A DNA stretch of 64,000 nt. Source: Caballeronia sordidicola (lineage in GTDB: Bacteria > Pseudomonadota > Gammaproteobacteria > Burkholderiales > Burkholderiaceae). Numbering within the stretch: position 1 is the first letter of the stretch; every line of letters begins with the position of its first letter. The translations under genes and the position numbers were made by a program. The DNA lies in NCBI RefSeq assembly GCF_001544455.2, contig NZ_FCOC02000007.1:62001-126000 (forward strand), written 5' to 3'. The notes under the pieces are model-generated. The model made no database searches. It was not told where the DNA came from and saw only the letters and a program-made list of their open reading frames with translations. This document shows positions 16,569-26,419 of this stretch, one piece after another.

Positions 16569-18740
16569 TCAATGCAACTGCCGGTAGATCTGCTCGGCCA
16601 GCGCCTGCGATATCCCTTCCACGCTCGCGAGATCTTCCACGCTCGCCGCCTGCACGCCGCGCAATCCGCCAAAGCGCGACAGCAGCCGCTGACGCCGTTT
16701 TGCACCAATGCCCTCGAGCTCTTCGAGCCGCGACGTCTGCCGCGTCTTCGCCCGCTTCGCGCGCATGCCGGTAATTGCGAACCGATGCGCTTCGTCGCGG
16801 ATCTGCGCGACCAGCATCAGCGCCGCGCTTTCCTTGCCGAGTTCAAGCGGCGTGCGGGTATCGGCGAAAATCAGGGTTTCAAGACCCACCTTACGCCCTT
16901 CTCCTTTCGCCACGCCAACCAGCATGCTGCGGTCGAGCCCCAGTTCGGCGAAGACTTGCCGCGCGATCTCGACCTGCCCCTTGCCACCATCGATCAACAC
17001 GATATTCGGCAGGCGGCCGCCCGGCGGCGTGGGTTCGGCAACATCGGCGGCGTCCGATTGCGGCGCTTCGGACGGGTCCAGTTCAACCGGTTCATCCGAA
17101 GCACGCGCCGCGGCTTGCGCGACCATCTTCTCGTAACGGCGCGTGAGGACCTGGCGCATCGCGGCGTAATCGTCGCCGGGCGTGATGCCGGTGATGTTGT
17201 AGCGACGGTATTCCGCCGTCTGCATCTTGTGATGGTGATACACCACGCACGATGCCTGCGTGGCCTCGCCCATGGTGTGGCTGATGTCGAAACATTCGAT
17301 GCGCAACTGCGCGAGATCGGCCATCTCGAGGCTCAGCGTATCCGCGAGCGAGCGCGTGCGCGCCTGTTGCGAACCTTGTTCGGACAACAGCCGCGCAAGG
17401 GCGAGCTTCGCGTTGGATTCGGCCATGGACAGCCACACGCGCTTTTGTCCCTGCGGCTGACGCAACAGCGTGACCTTGTGCCCGGCTTGCTCCATCAACA
17501 AATCCACGAGTTCGCGATTGGCCGGCGCGTGGCTCACGACCAGCACCGGCGGCACGCGATTACCAATGTAATGCTGCGCGATGAACGCCTCCAGCACTTC
17601 AGCCTCGAGCGCGCCCTGGCGCTGTGATTCGGTGGCCTGATCCGGCTGCGCCGCGCCTGTTTCCGCAATGTCATCCTGCATCTCGCCGGTCGTCGCATGC
17701 GCCTCGAAGTCCTGTTCCATCGACGCAAGCGTGCCGGGCGGCAATGCGATTTCGCCGGCGTTCGCGTCCACTTGCTCGATGACGATATGGCCGGCGCTCT
17801 CCGCGATGTCGTCATCGTCCAACCCGTCGGCCATGTCCTCAGGCATGGCGTCTTCTATGGCCAGCGCTGCTTCGACATGCGTCGGGAAATACGCCTTGTC
17901 GCCGAGATGACGGCCACCGCGCACCATCGCGAGGTTCACGCAGACCTTGCCGCCCAGCGCCGCGACCGCGAGGATATCGACGTCGTTGTCACCGCCCACT
18001 TCTATCGCCTGCTGATGCAGCACGGTGGAAAGCGAGCTCATTTGGTTGCGCACGGCGGCGGCCTGCTCGAACTTGAGATCGGCGGCGAACGCGTGCATTT
18101 TCTGCTCGAGTTCCTTCATCACTTCGCCCTGCCGCCCAAGCAGGAAACGCGATGCGTTCGACACATCGCGCGCGTAATCTTCTTCATCGATCAAACCAAC
18201 GCACGGTCCCGTGCATCGTCCGATCTGATGCAGCAGGCAAGGCCGCGTGCGATTGGTGAAGACGGAGTCCTCGCACGTGCGCAGCTGGAACACGCGCTGC
18301 AAAATCTGGATACTCTCGCGCACGGCCCAGGCGCTCGGGAACGGACCAAAGTATTGGTTCTTCTTGTCCACGCTGCCGCGGTAATACGCCATGCGCGGAA
18401 ACTTGTGCCCGGTCAGCTTGAGATAGGGATAAGACTTGTCGTCGCGAAACAGGATGTTGTAACGCGGCGTGAGCGCCTTGATCAGATTATTCTCAAGCAA
18501 CAGCGCTTCTGCTTCGGATCGTGTGACGGTCGTTTCTATCTTTCGAATCCGCGTCACCATCATCGCGATGCGCGGCGAAAGCAGCGTCTTCGTAAAATAG
18601 CTCGACACACGCTTTTTCAGGTCGCGCGCTTTCCCGACGTACAGCACGTTGCCGTTTTCGTCGTAGTAGCGGTACACGCCCGGCAGGTGCGGCAACTGGG
18701 CCAGGTTCTTTTTAGGGTCGAAAACGTCGGATTCGGTCAT
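16569..18740 (-). CDS. uvrC: Excinuclease ABC subunit C
   Basis: The 723-residue nuclease makes both incisions in nucleotide excision repair. Domains in order: the GIY-YIG nuclease ([24 protein letters not shown], 3' incision), a UVR UvrB-binding motif ([13 protein letters not shown]), the RNase H-like 5' nuclease ([10 protein letters not shown] and LIDGGKGQ), and tandem helix-hairpin-helix DNA-binding motifs at the C-terminus. It is about 100 residues longer than a typical UvrC because of an acidic insert between the UVR region and the second nuclease domain, plus a smaller one before [10 protein letters not shown]. The start at 18740 matches the family; 23 further upstream codons are unlikely. 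Confidence 0.95.
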   Translation of the reverse strand: MTESDVFDPKKNLAQLPHLPGVYRYYDENGNVLYVGKARDLKKRVSSYFTKTLLSPRIAMMVTRIRKIETTVTRSEAEALLLENNLIKALTPRYNILFRDDKSYPYLKLTGHKFPRMAYYRGSVDKKNQYFGPFPSAWAVRESIQILQRVFQLRTCEDSVFTNRTRPCLLHQIGRCTGPCVGLIDEEDYARDVSNASRFLLGRQGEVMKELEQKMHAFAADLKFEQAAAVRNQMSSLSTVLHQQAIEVGGDNDVDILAVAALGGKVCVNLAMVRGGRHLGDKAYFPTHVEAALAIEDAMPEDMADGLDDDDIAESAGHIVIEQVDANAGEIALPPGTLASMEQDFEAHATTGEMQDDIAETGAAQPDQATESQRQGALEAEVLEAFIAQHYIGNRVPPVLVVSHAPANRELVDLLMEQAGHKVTLLRQPQGQKRVWLSMAESNAKLALARLLSEQGSQQARTRSLADTLSLEMADLAQLRIECFDISHTMGEATQASCVVYHHHKMQTAEYRRYNITGITPGDDYAAMRQVLTRRYEKMVAQAAARASDEPVELDPSEAPQSDAADVAEPTPPGGRLPNIVLIDGGKGQVEIARQVFAELGLDRSMLVGVAKGEGRKVGLETLIFADTRTPLELGKESAALMLVAQIRDEAHRFAITGMRAKRAKTRQTSRLEELEGIGAKRRQRLLSRFGGLRGVQAASVEDLASVEGISQALAEQIYRQLH

Positions 18741-18909
18741 GCAGGAATGATATGCGGGGAGTTCGTCTGGCGGCCTCTGGACCGGCGCGGTTGACTTGAA
18801 AACGCGCATGACGCGCGAATCGTTATCCTCAAAAATGCCAGTTTAGTGCAAACCACACTCAGGCTCGTTGTTCACCATCGATCAGCGGTTCGTCGCCGCT
18901 CAAGCACTC

Positions 18910-20109
18910 ATGCCGCCTTCATCGCAACATTCTCCGGGGCTCGCCGGTAACGAGAGCCACCCGAGCAACACCGCCAGCGATATCGCGTGCGATATTTTTT
19001 GCGAAGTCATCGACAACTTTGGCGATATCGGCGTCTGCTGGCGGCTCGCGCGCCAGCTCAAGGCGGAGCATGGCTGGCAGGTGCGCCTTTTCGTCGATGA
19101 CCTCAAGGCCTTTCACGCGCTCTGTCCCGCCGTGGACGCTGCGCTCGCGCGCCAGGAGGCCGAGGGCGTGATCATCGAGCACTGGCATGCGCCCACGCAC
19201 GCGGGCGACACGCTGCAGATCGCCGATGTGGTGATCGAAGCGTTCGGCTGCGAGTTGCCCGCCATCTACGTCACCGCAATGGCACGCCGCGAGCGCAAGC
19301 CTGTATGGCTGAACCTGGAATACCTGAGCGCCGAGGACTGGGTCGCGGATTTCCACTTGCGGCCGTCGCCGCATCCTCGTTATGCGATCAACAAGACGTT
19401 TTTCTTTCCGGGCCTCGGCGCGGGAACGGGCGGCGTGCTGAAGGAACGCGCACTCGATACCGCGCGCGAGACATTCCAGCGCGAGGCGTGGTGGCAGGAA
19501 CGTGTCGGTACTGCCGCGCCCGAATCCGCAACGACCGTCATCTCGCTGTTCGCGTATGAAAATCCAGCCATCGATTTATTGCTGGAGCAGTGGCGCGATT
19601 CCGCTGCGCCTGTGGTCTTGCTGGTGCCGGAGGGGCGCATATCGGGCGCGGTCGCACGCTTTTTCGGATTGCGTGGTTTCGCGGCGGGATCGAAGGCGCA
19701 AAGCGGGTCAATAACGGCCTATGCGCTGGGTTTTGTCGAGCAGCCGCTCTTCGACGCCTTGCTGTGGGCCTCCGATATCAATTTCGTGCGCGGCGAGGAT
19801 TCCTTCGTGCGGGCGCAATGGGCGCAAAAACCTTTCGTCTGGCATATTTATCCGCAGGCCGACGACGCGCATCTGCCGAAGCTCGACGCCGCGCTCGCGC
19901 ACTACGCAAACGGCTTGCCGGATGGGGCGCGAACGTCGCTGGAACGGTTCTGGCATGCCTGGAACGGCGTGGGCACGCCCGACTGGTCCGATTTCTGGGG
20001 GTATCGCGAGGTTCTGGAGCAGCGCGCCGCCGATTGGGCGCAAGAACTGGCGCGCATCGGCGATCTGGCTGGAAATCTGGCGGAATACGCGAAATCTCAG
20101 TTAAAATAA
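18910..20109 (+). CDS. earP: EF-P arginine rhamnosyltransferase EarP
   Basis: The 399-residue enzyme (DUF2331 family) transfers L-rhamnose from dTDP-rhamnose to a conserved arginine of EF-P, which activates EF-P on polyproline stalls. The N-terminal active-site motif CEVIDNFGDIGVCWRLAR is clear. Nucleotide-sugar binding motifs lie in the C-terminal domain (around RGEDSFVRAQWA, QKPFVWHIYPQ). The ATG at 18910 is preferred over a TTG 42 bases upstream. It lies directly upstream of efp in the same direction, the arrangement known from Pseudomonas, Neisseria and Burkholderia. The dTDP-rhamnose genes are not in this window. Confidence 0.95.
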   Translation: MPPSSQHSPGLAGNESHPSNTASDIACDIFCEVIDNFGDIGVCWRLARQLKAEHGWQVRLFVDDLKAFHALCPAVDAALARQEAEGVIIEHWHAPTHAGDTLQIADVVIEAFGCELPAIYVTAMARRERKPVWLNLEYLSAEDWVADFHLRPSPHPRYAINKTFFFPGLGAGTGGVLKERALDTARETFQREAWWQERVGTAAPESATTVISLFAYENPAIDLLLEQWRDSAAPVVLLVPEGRISGAVARFFGLRGFAAGSKAQSGSITAYALGFVEQPLFDALLWASDINFVRGEDSFVRAQWAQKPFVWHIYPQADDAHLPKLDAALAHYANGLPDGARTSLERFWHAWNGVGTPDWSDFWGYREVLEQRAADWAQELARIGDLAGNLAEYAKSQLK

Positions 20110-20334
20110 GCGGTTATCCAACGGCTTACAGTTCGGAACACGTGCAAGGCACAGCGAAGGCACAAGCGGCGCACGGTTCCGGGCGGATTCCACGGTGGAT
20201 GGGTGAAAAGCGCCCAGGCGCGCGGTATGGCGTGGGATGGAATAGGCAGGATATCCGCAGCATCCAACTCTCAAAGCCGGCCGCCAACACCGCAGCGATC
20301 AGGCTCACATTTTCGTACAGGACAGTTTTTCAAT

Positions 20335-20892
20335 ATGAAGACCGCACAAGAACTCCGCGTCGGCAACGTCGTGATGATCGGCAGCGATGCCATGGTCGTG
20401 CAGAAAGCCGAATACAACAAATCCGGCCGCAATTCGGCCGTCGTGAAAATGAAGTTCCGTAACCTGCTCTCCGCAGGCAACATGGAATCGGTGTACAAGG
20501 CGGACGACAAGTTCGACGTCGTCCAGCTCGACCGCAAGGAAGTGACGTACTCGTATTTCGCCGATCCCATGTACGTGTTCATGGACGCGGACTACAACCA
20601 GTTCGAAGTCGAAGCCGACATGATGGGCGACGCCCTGCACTACCTCGAAGACGGCATGCCGTGCGAAGTGGTGTTCTACAACGAGAAAGCCATCTCGGTC
20701 GAACTGCCGACCACGCTGGTGCGCGAGATCATCTACACGGAACCGGCTGTGAAGGGCGATACCTCGTCGGGCAAGGTGCTGAAGACGGCCAAGCTCACCA
20801 CGGGTTTCGAACTGCAAGTACCGCTTTTCTGCAATATCGGCGACAAGATCGAAATCGATACGCGCACGAACGAGTATCGCAGCCGCGCATAG
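20335..20892 (+). CDS. efp: Elongation factor P
   Basis: The 185-residue translation factor relieves ribosome stalling on consecutive prolines. It has the three beta-barrel domains of the family and the signature around residues 150-175 ([16 protein letters not shown]). The modified loop has Arg at position 32 (NKSGRNS), which is the rhamnosylated type and matches the neighbouring earP rather than the lysine type modified by EpmA. The start at 20335 has AGGA upstream. The 225-bp gap after earP is long enough for a separate promoter. Confidence 0.97.
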   Translation: MKTAQELRVGNVVMIGSDAMVVQKAEYNKSGRNSAVVKMKFRNLLSAGNMESVYKADDKFDVVQLDRKEVTYSYFADPMYVFMDADYNQFEVEADMMGDALHYLEDGMPCEVVFYNEKAISVELPTTLVREIIYTEPAVKGDTSSGKVLKTAKLTTGFELQVPLFCNIGDKIEIDTRTNEYRSRA

Positions 20893-20926
20893 GCGTTGCA
20901 GCGCATCTAGCGCCGCGTCGGAAGTT

Positions 20927-20961
20927 AGAAAAAGCGCCCCAAAGGGCGCTTTTTCTTTTTG
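20927..20961 (+). terminator. Intrinsic terminator after efp
   Basis: Stem 20927-20939 pairs perfectly with 20944-20956 around a four-base loop and runs into a T-rich tail. Confidence 0.9.
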
Positions 20962-21156
20962 CTGAACATTCTTGCCAATTCAGGCAAACTTTACCGCTCC
21001 GTATCTCTAAATTACGATAGAAACCTCTCGCGACATGCAAGGCGCGCTGCTAACTACCTGATTCGTCTACCACACACTGATGGCATGAAACCTGCTCTGA
21101 TTGATATGACCGCGTAATGTATGCGCGGAATTTTTCAACTTCCGACACAAGAAAAA

Positions 21157-21492
21157 ATGCCCAATACCAAAGCCACGTTTGCCCGCCTTGTCCTTGCTGC
21201 TGTTTGCGCGGTTCCCGCGATTGCCATTACCGCCGGATGTTCGTCGACGCCTACCCATGAATCGGCCGGCGAATACACCACCGATACCGCGCTGACCACG
21301 AAGGTGAAAACGGCGCTGCTGGAAGATCCAGGCCTGAAGTCATTGTCGGTGAGCGTCAAGACGTATCGGAGCGAAGTGCTGTTGTCGGGTTTCGTGGACT
21401 CGCCGAATCAGATTCAGAAGGCGGTTTCGGTCGCGCGTGGAGTAGAAGGCGTGCAGTCCGTCAAGAACGACCTGCATGTGAAGCCGCAATAA
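21157..21492 (+). CDS. BON-domain lipoprotein
   Basis: The 111-residue protein has a signal peptide ending at AITAGCSS, a plausible lipobox. One BON domain follows (about residues 40-108: TTKVKTALLEDPGLKSLSVSV and the VLLSGFVDS strand pair). BON proteins of the OsmY/DolP type sit in the periplasm or outer membrane and bind phospholipid. The start at 21157 is chosen to give a normal signal peptide; an ATG at 21121 would add 12 residues. It lies alone between efp and the response regulator. Confidence 0.82.
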   Translation: MPNTKATFARLVLAAVCAVPAIAITAGCSSTPTHESAGEYTTDTALTTKVKTALLEDPGLKSLSVSVKTYRSEVLLSGFVDSPNQIQKAVSVARGVEGVQSVKNDLHVKPQ

Positions 21493-21750
21493 GAACCAAA
21501 GCAGCGGCGCTTGCGTGAGCGGACCGGCTTGTAAGCCGGCCGCGCCACGCGGAATCAGTATTGAGCGTTAGCAGGACGAAGACCCGCCGGTGTCATGCGA
21601 TGAGCGGAATGTAAGCGTCGAGCCAATCTGAGTTCGAAGCGCGAACGTCCGGCGCCGCCACCGCCAGGTATCGAGACGTTTGCCGGGGATCGCCATCGGG
21701 GTGATTGGCCACGAACGTCATTCAGACCCATTTAACACGCCGTGTCCGCC

Positions 21751-23133
21751 ATGCCACACGCTTTGATTGTCGAAGACGATCCGAACAGCCTTTCCGGCTT
21801 GTCCGCCATTCTCGCGGCCGATGGTTTTTCCGTCGATACCGCGACCACGCTCGCCGAGGCGCGCTCCGCCCTGACGCGCTTCATCCCGGATGTCGTGCTC
21901 GTCGACTTGAATCTGCCTGACGGCAGTGGCCTCGACCTGCTGCACAATCTGCCTGCACAACCGCCCGGCGGCGCATTGCCGGTCATCGTGATGACGGGCA
22001 ATGCAACCGTGGAAAGCGCTATTGAAGGCTTGCGGCAAGGCATCTGGGATTACCTGCTCAAGCCGGTGAATATTCCACGCCTGCGCAGCTTGCTCGCGCG
22101 CATTCCGCGTCCGTACGAACTCACCGAAGAAGTCGGCGCACTGCGCAGCACGCTGCGCGAACTCGGCCACTTCGGCAGCATGCTCGGACGCAGCCCCGCT
22201 ATCCAACATGTCTACGACCTGATCGAACATACCGCGCCAACGGAAGCCGCCGTGCTGATCTGCGGCGAAGCGGGCACTGGCAAGAAGGTCGCGGCCCGCA
22301 CGCTGCACGACATGAGCCGGCGGCGCAAAGGTCCGTTCGTTTCGTTCGATTGCGCCGCGTCCAGCGACATGGGCGCGCGTTCGATGGAAAGCCTGATGTT
22401 CGGCCACGAGCGCGGCGCGTTCGCCGGTGCGGAAAACCGCGAACCGGGTTTGCTCGAACAGGCTGGCGGCGGCACCTTGTTCCTCGATCAACTCGATGCA
22501 TTGCCAATCGCCCAGCAGGAAGCGCTGTTGCGTGCGCTCGATTCGCAGACGTTCATGCGCGTTGGCGGCAGTAACAAGATCGTCACGGATTTCCGGCTGC
22601 TGGCGTCGACCAGAATGTCGCCGAAAGACGCCGTCGCCGAGGGCAAGCTCCGCGAGGATCTGTTCCAGCGTTTGAATGCGTCGTCGATTGCGATGCCGCC
22701 CTTGCGCGATCGTGGCGACGATATAGCGCTGCTCGCGGAGCATTTTGTCTACGAGCTCAATCGCGAAAATCACGTGAGCGGCATTACAAGCGGCGCGCCC
22801 AAGCGCGTGAGTCCGGATTTCATCCGTGAATGCCTTGCGGCGGAATGGCCGGGCAACGTGCGCGAACTGCGCGAGCGGGTCCGGCGCGCGTATCACGCAT
22901 CCGGCGATGTGATCGAAACCCTTCGCGCCGATGAACAGACGAGCGCAGGTGGGCGCGGCCTGAACGGCACCAGCGTTCAGGTCACGGTGGGAACCGCGCT
23001 CGCCGATGTGGAGGACATGCTGATCCGGGCAACGCTCGAAGCAGTTGGCGGCACGCGGCATAGGGCCGCGACGCTGCTTGGGATCAGCCCTAAGACGCTT
23101 TACAACAAGCTGCAGCGCATGAAGCTGGAGTGA
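21751..23133 (+). CDS. NtrC-type response regulator with degenerate AAA+ motifs
   Basis: The 460-residue protein has a receiver domain (acidic pocket Glu8, Asp9, Asp10; phosphoacceptor Asp52 in VLVDLNLPD; Lys in LLKPVN). A sigma-54-activator AAA+ domain and a Fis-type helix-turn-helix (HRAATLLGISPKTLYNKLQ) follow. Walker A is GEAGTGKK with Lys178 kept. Two normally invariant residues differ: the GAFTGA loop reads GAFAGA (Ala225), and Walker B reads FLDQLD (Gln247 instead of Glu). This suggests it may not drive sigma-54 open-complex formation in the usual way. A GTG at 21742 is the alternative start. No histidine kinase gene is adjacent. Confidence 0.85.
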   Translation: MPHALIVEDDPNSLSGLSAILAADGFSVDTATTLAEARSALTRFIPDVVLVDLNLPDGSGLDLLHNLPAQPPGGALPVIVMTGNATVESAIEGLRQGIWDYLLKPVNIPRLRSLLARIPRPYELTEEVGALRSTLRELGHFGSMLGRSPAIQHVYDLIEHTAPTEAAVLICGEAGTGKKVAARTLHDMSRRRKGPFVSFDCAASSDMGARSMESLMFGHERGAFAGAENREPGLLEQAGGGTLFLDQLDALPIAQQEALLRALDSQTFMRVGGSNKIVTDFRLLASTRMSPKDAVAEGKLREDLFQRLNASSIAMPPLRDRGDDIALLAEHFVYELNRENHVSGITSGAPKRVSPDFIRECLAAEWPGNVRELRERVRRAYHASGDVIETLRADEQTSAGGRGLNGTSVQVTVGTALADVEDMLIRATLEAVGGTRHRAATLLGISPKTLYNKLQRMKLE

Positions 23134-23152
23134 TCCGGACTAATTCGTTTGA

Positions 23153-23196
23153 AAAAAAGCCGGTGGTTTCTTCGCAGAAATCACCGGCTTTTGCAT
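23153..23196 (+). terminator. Bidirectional terminator between regulator and nagZ
   Basis: GCCGGTGGTTTC pairs with GAAATCACCGGC (one wobble) around TTCGCA, flanked by an A-run before and TTTT after. It lies between two converging genes. Confidence 0.85.
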
Positions 23197-23218
23197 TCGC
23201 ACATCAACAATGTACGTC

Positions 23219-24256
23219 TTAGCCCAACGCCTTTTTCACCAGCGCCACCGCCTGCTGATATTCGACTTGCGACATCAGCTTGTTCCAGCGCCAGGCGTGT
23301 CCTCTTGGCCGCATCCGCTTCAACCGCGTCTGCGATGCCTTCGTCTGCTGGAATGTCAGCCGGTCCAGCACCTTTTCAGCTTCTTCCGGCTGGTTGCAGA
23401 TCAGCACCATGTCGCATCCAGCCGTCAGCGCTGTGGTCGCGGCTTCGGTCAGCGTGCCACCGGCGCGCGCGGCTTCCATCGAAAGGTCGTCGCTGAAGAT
23501 TGCGCCGTTGAAGCCTAATTTGCCGCGCAAGATATCCTGCAACCACACGCGCGAAAAACCGGCGGGTTTTTCATCGACTTGCGGATAGATCACGTGCGCC
23601 GGAATCACCGAAGCCAGCGACATGCCCAGCCAGTCGTACGGCTTGGTATCGGCGGCGAGGATGTCTTCGAGCGAGCGATCGTCCACCGGCATGGCGACAT
23701 GCGAATCCGCCGATGCAAATCCATGCCCCGGAAAATGCTTGCCGCAATTCGCCATGCCCGCGAGCGCGAGGCCGTGGTTCAGGCTCTTGGCGAGCACGGT
23801 CACCACCCGCGGATCGCTGTGCAGCGCACGGTCGCCGATCACCTTCGAATGCCCGTAATCGAGGTCGAGCACGGGCGTAAAACTCATATCGATACCGCAC
23901 GCCCGCAACTCCGCCGCCAGCACATAACCGAACGCGGTCGCGGTTTTCGTCGCGAGCAGAACGTCACGGTCCCAGAGCGCGCCGAGCTTGCCCGGCGCCG
24001 GCAGGACGGTGAAGCCATCGGTGCGAAAGCGCTGCACACGGCCGCCTTCGTGATCCACGGCAATCAGGATGTCGTCACGCACCGCGCGAATCGCGTCGGT
24101 CAGCGCGGCGAGTTGCGTGCGATCCTGAAAGTGCCGCGTGAAAAGGATGATGCCGCCAGTCATCGGATGGTCGATACGGCGGATGTCGGCGTCGGAGAGC
24201 GTGGTGCCGGCCACGTCGAGCATGACCGGGCCGGGAGTGCGTTTTAAAGAGTTCAA
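23219..24256 (-). CDS. nagZ: Beta-N-acetylhexosaminidase
   Basis: The 345-residue cytoplasmic GH3 enzyme releases N-acetylglucosamine from anhydro-muropeptides during peptidoglycan recycling. Substrate and catalytic motifs are VDHEGGRVQRF, the CGKHFPGHG loop with the following ADSH histidine, and nucleophile Asp in IFSDDLSM. It is the last gene of the long minus-strand run, 49 bp after acpS, and ends before a strong terminator. Confidence 0.95.
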   Translation of the reverse strand: MNSLKRTPGPVMLDVAGTTLSDADIRRIDHPMTGGIILFTRHFQDRTQLAALTDAIRAVRDDILIAVDHEGGRVQRFRTDGFTVLPAPGKLGALWDRDVLLATKTATAFGYVLAAELRACGIDMSFTPVLDLDYGHSKVIGDRALHSDPRVVTVLAKSLNHGLALAGMANCGKHFPGHGFASADSHVAMPVDDRSLEDILAADTKPYDWLGMSLASVIPAHVIYPQVDEKPAGFSRVWLQDILRGKLGFNGAIFSDDLSMEAARAGGTLTEAATTALTAGCDMVLICNQPEEAEKVLDRLTFQQTKASQTRLKRMRPRGHAWRWNKLMSQVEYQQAVALVKKALG

Positions 24257-24305
24257 ATTGAAAGAGACAAAGTCAGGGGTTTAAGTAGTCTTGGCGCTCG
24301 GGCGC

Positions 24306-24704
24306 TCAGGTATTGGTTTCCGCGATCACGAATGACACCGCGTAGTCGCGTTCATCGGTGATCGTGACCTGTGCCGTAATGCCGCGTGCTGCTAGCCATT
24401 CGGCGAGTTCGCCCGATGCCACCACGATCGGCTTGCCGCTTGGTTCGTTGAGCGTCTGGACTGCGCGCCAGGTCATTGGCCAGTGCATGCCCAGGCCGAT
24501 CGCCTTGGAAAACGCTTCCTTGGCCGAGAAACGCGTGGCGAGAAACGCGAGGCCGCGCACTTCGGAGCGCGCCTTGCGGGCATGATAGACGCGCAGTTCG
24601 TCCGCGCCGAGCACCTTTTCGGCGAAGCGCCCTTTCGTGCGCTCCATCACGCCCGCGATGCGGCTTACCTGAACGAGATCCGTACCGATTCCATAGATCG
24701 CCAT
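24306..24704 (-). CDS. acpS: Holo-ACP synthase
   Basis: The 132-residue phosphopantetheinyl transferase converts apo-ACP to holo-ACP using coenzyme A. The N-terminal motif [13 protein letters not shown] carries the metal-binding Asp, and [17 protein letters not shown] carries the second acidic residue. It follows pdxJ by seven bases, the usual pairing. Its substrate AcpP is encoded in the same window at 38.0 kb. Confidence 0.95.
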   Translation of the reverse strand: MAIYGIGTDLVQVSRIAGVMERTKGRFAEKVLGADELRVYHARKARSEVRGLAFLATRFSAKEAFSKAIGLGMHWPMTWRAVQTLNEPSGKPIVVASGELAEWLAARGITAQVTITDERDYAVSFVIAETNT

Positions 24705-24711
24705 GGCGGGT

Positions 24712-25485
24712 TTATCGCGAAGATGTGGCGGCTAGGCGCGACGCCACCATGATCGCCTTCATTTCGCGCACGGCGTTATCCCAGCCGGCGAAGATCGCGT
24801 GCGCAACAATTGCATGACCGATGTTCAACTCCACAATGCCTTCGAGCGCCGCGATTGGCTGCACGTTCGTGTAGTGCAAACCATGCCCCGCATTCACCTT
24901 CAGCCCAAGCGAGTTGCCAAAATCGACGCTGCGCGCCACGCGCTCGAATTCCTTTTGCTGCGTGGCTTCGTCGTGCGCTTCGGCGTAGCAGCCCGTATGC
25001 AGTTCGATCACCGGCGCGCCCGATTCATACGCCGCGCGGATCTGGGTTTCATCGGCGTCGATAAACAGCGACACTCGCGCGCCCGCTTGCCTCAATTGCT
25101 CGCACGCGGCTTTCACCGCGTTGAACTGGCCGGCGACGTCGAGCCCCCCTTCCGTGGTCAGTTCCTGGCGCTTTTCCGGCACGAGACACACGTCGTGCGG
25201 ACGAACGCCGCACGCTATGTCCAGCATCTCCTGCGTGACCGCGCATTCGAGGTTCATCCGCGTCTTGAGCAACGGACGCAGCGCGTGCACGTCGGCATCG
25301 AGAATATGGCGGCGATCTTCCCGCAAATGCAGCGTGATGGCGTCAGCGCCCGCTTCTTCAGCCTGGAGCGCGGCGCGGACAGGATCGGGATAGTGCGTGC
25401 CGCGCGCGTTGCGCAGCGTGGCGACGTGATCGATGTTGACGCCCAGATCGATCACATTCGCGGGCGACGAAAGAAAGAAGCTCAT
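24712..25485 (-). CDS. pdxJ: Pyridoxine 5'-phosphate synthase
   Basis: The 257-residue TIM-barrel enzyme condenses 1-deoxy-xylulose-5-phosphate with 3-amino-2-oxopropyl phosphate in vitamin B6 synthesis. Family motifs are the N-terminal [26 protein letters not shown], the [15 protein letters not shown] loop and the C-terminal [11 protein letters not shown]. It starts 12 bp after the recO stop, within the era-recO-pdxJ-acpS order known from many proteobacteria. Confidence 0.96.
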   Translation of the reverse strand: MSFFLSSPANVIDLGVNIDHVATLRNARGTHYPDPVRAALQAEEAGADAITLHLREDRRHILDADVHALRPLLKTRMNLECAVTQEMLDIACGVRPHDVCLVPEKRQELTTEGGLDVAGQFNAVKAACEQLRQAGARVSLFIDADETQIRAAYESGAPVIELHTGCYAEAHDEATQQKEFERVARSVDFGNSLGLKVNAGHGLHYTNVQPIAALEGIVELNIGHAIVAHAIFAGWDNAVREMKAIMVASRLAATSSR

Positions 25486-25497
25486 GGATTTGGCAGC

Positions 25498-26412
25498 TCA
25501 GAGATTTTGCAGGTCGATCAGGATTTGACGGGTGGCGAGCGGCGTCCCGCCAAGGTACACGTTCAGCAGAAAGCGCATCAGCGTCTTGCTTTGCGCGGCC
25601 GTCTGCGGGCGGCCGTATTCGTCCTTCTCCATATCGAGAAGCGTCTGACCCGCGATCACGGGCCATTGCGACGGGACATCGTCCGACGCTTCGCGCACGC
25701 CGCGTTCCGGATCGAACACATATTTCTGCCCGGCCACAACTGGCTGGCGCGTGATGGTCTTGTTGAGCGCCATTGCGTAACCGGTTTCGCGCAACAACAC
25801 GCGCTCGAACGATCGCAGCGCGTGCAACGCCGGCTCGCCGTGCGCAAGACGCGACAACGTCAACACGTAATGATTGAACAGCGCCGGATGCGCGTCCTCG
25901 CGCGCGCAGAACTTGACGAGCAGTTCGTTGACGTAAAAACCGCAGAGCAACGCGTCGCCGGCAAGCGGCAACATGCCGCCGACCCATTCCGCTTGCGTCA
26001 GGGTACGGACTTCGCCCTTCCCGGTCCACGATAAACCCAGCGGCTGGAACGTTTGCAGCACGCCGCGCAACGCGGAATGCGGCCGTTTTGCGCCCTTGGC
26101 GACGAGCGCCACGCGGCCATGATCGCGGGAAAACACGTCGAGAACCAGGCTCGTTTCCCGATACGGATAGCTGTGCAGCACGAACGACGGCTGCTCCGCG
26201 ATACGAAAGTCCGAGCGCGGCGCGGCGCGCGGCGGCTTGGGTGGTCTGGCTTGCCTGGGTTCTTTGGGTTCTTTTGGCGCAGCAGGTTGGGCTGGCGTTT
26301 TTGCCGAAGCAGCACGCGTCCCGCGCTTCTTTGGCGCGGGCGTTGCAGACTCGCCGACGCTGAAGTTATCGTCAGCGAGCGGATCGGAGTCGGCGTTGGA
26401 AGACTGGGTCAT
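25498..26412 (-). CDS. recO: DNA repair protein RecO
   Basis: RecO anneals single strands and, with RecR, loads RecA at gaps. The OB-fold core begins near residue 70 ([23 protein letters not shown]), followed by the helical domain with [13 protein letters not shown]. The first 68 residues are an extra low-complexity Ala/Pro/Lys-rich extension; typical RecO is about 240 residues and this is 304. The start could be 26412 or 26433; the longer version overlaps the era stop by 14 bases. No zinc-finger cysteine cluster is visible, as in other proteobacterial RecO. Confidence 0.9.
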   Translation of the reverse strand: MTQSSNADSDPLADDNFSVGESATPAPKKRGTRAASAKTPAQPAAPKEPKEPRQARPPKPPRAAPRSDFRIAEQPSFVLHSYPYRETSLVLDVFSRDHGRVALVAKGAKRPHSALRGVLQTFQPLGLSWTGKGEVRTLTQAEWVGGMLPLAGDALLCGFYVNELLVKFCAREDAHPALFNHYVLTLSRLAHGEPALHALRSFERVLLRETGYAMALNKTITRQPVVAGQKYVFDPERGVREASDDVPSQWPVIAGQTLLDMEKDEYGRPQTAAQSKTLMRFLLNVYLGGTPLATRQILIDLQNL

Positions 26413-26419
26413 CCACGCG

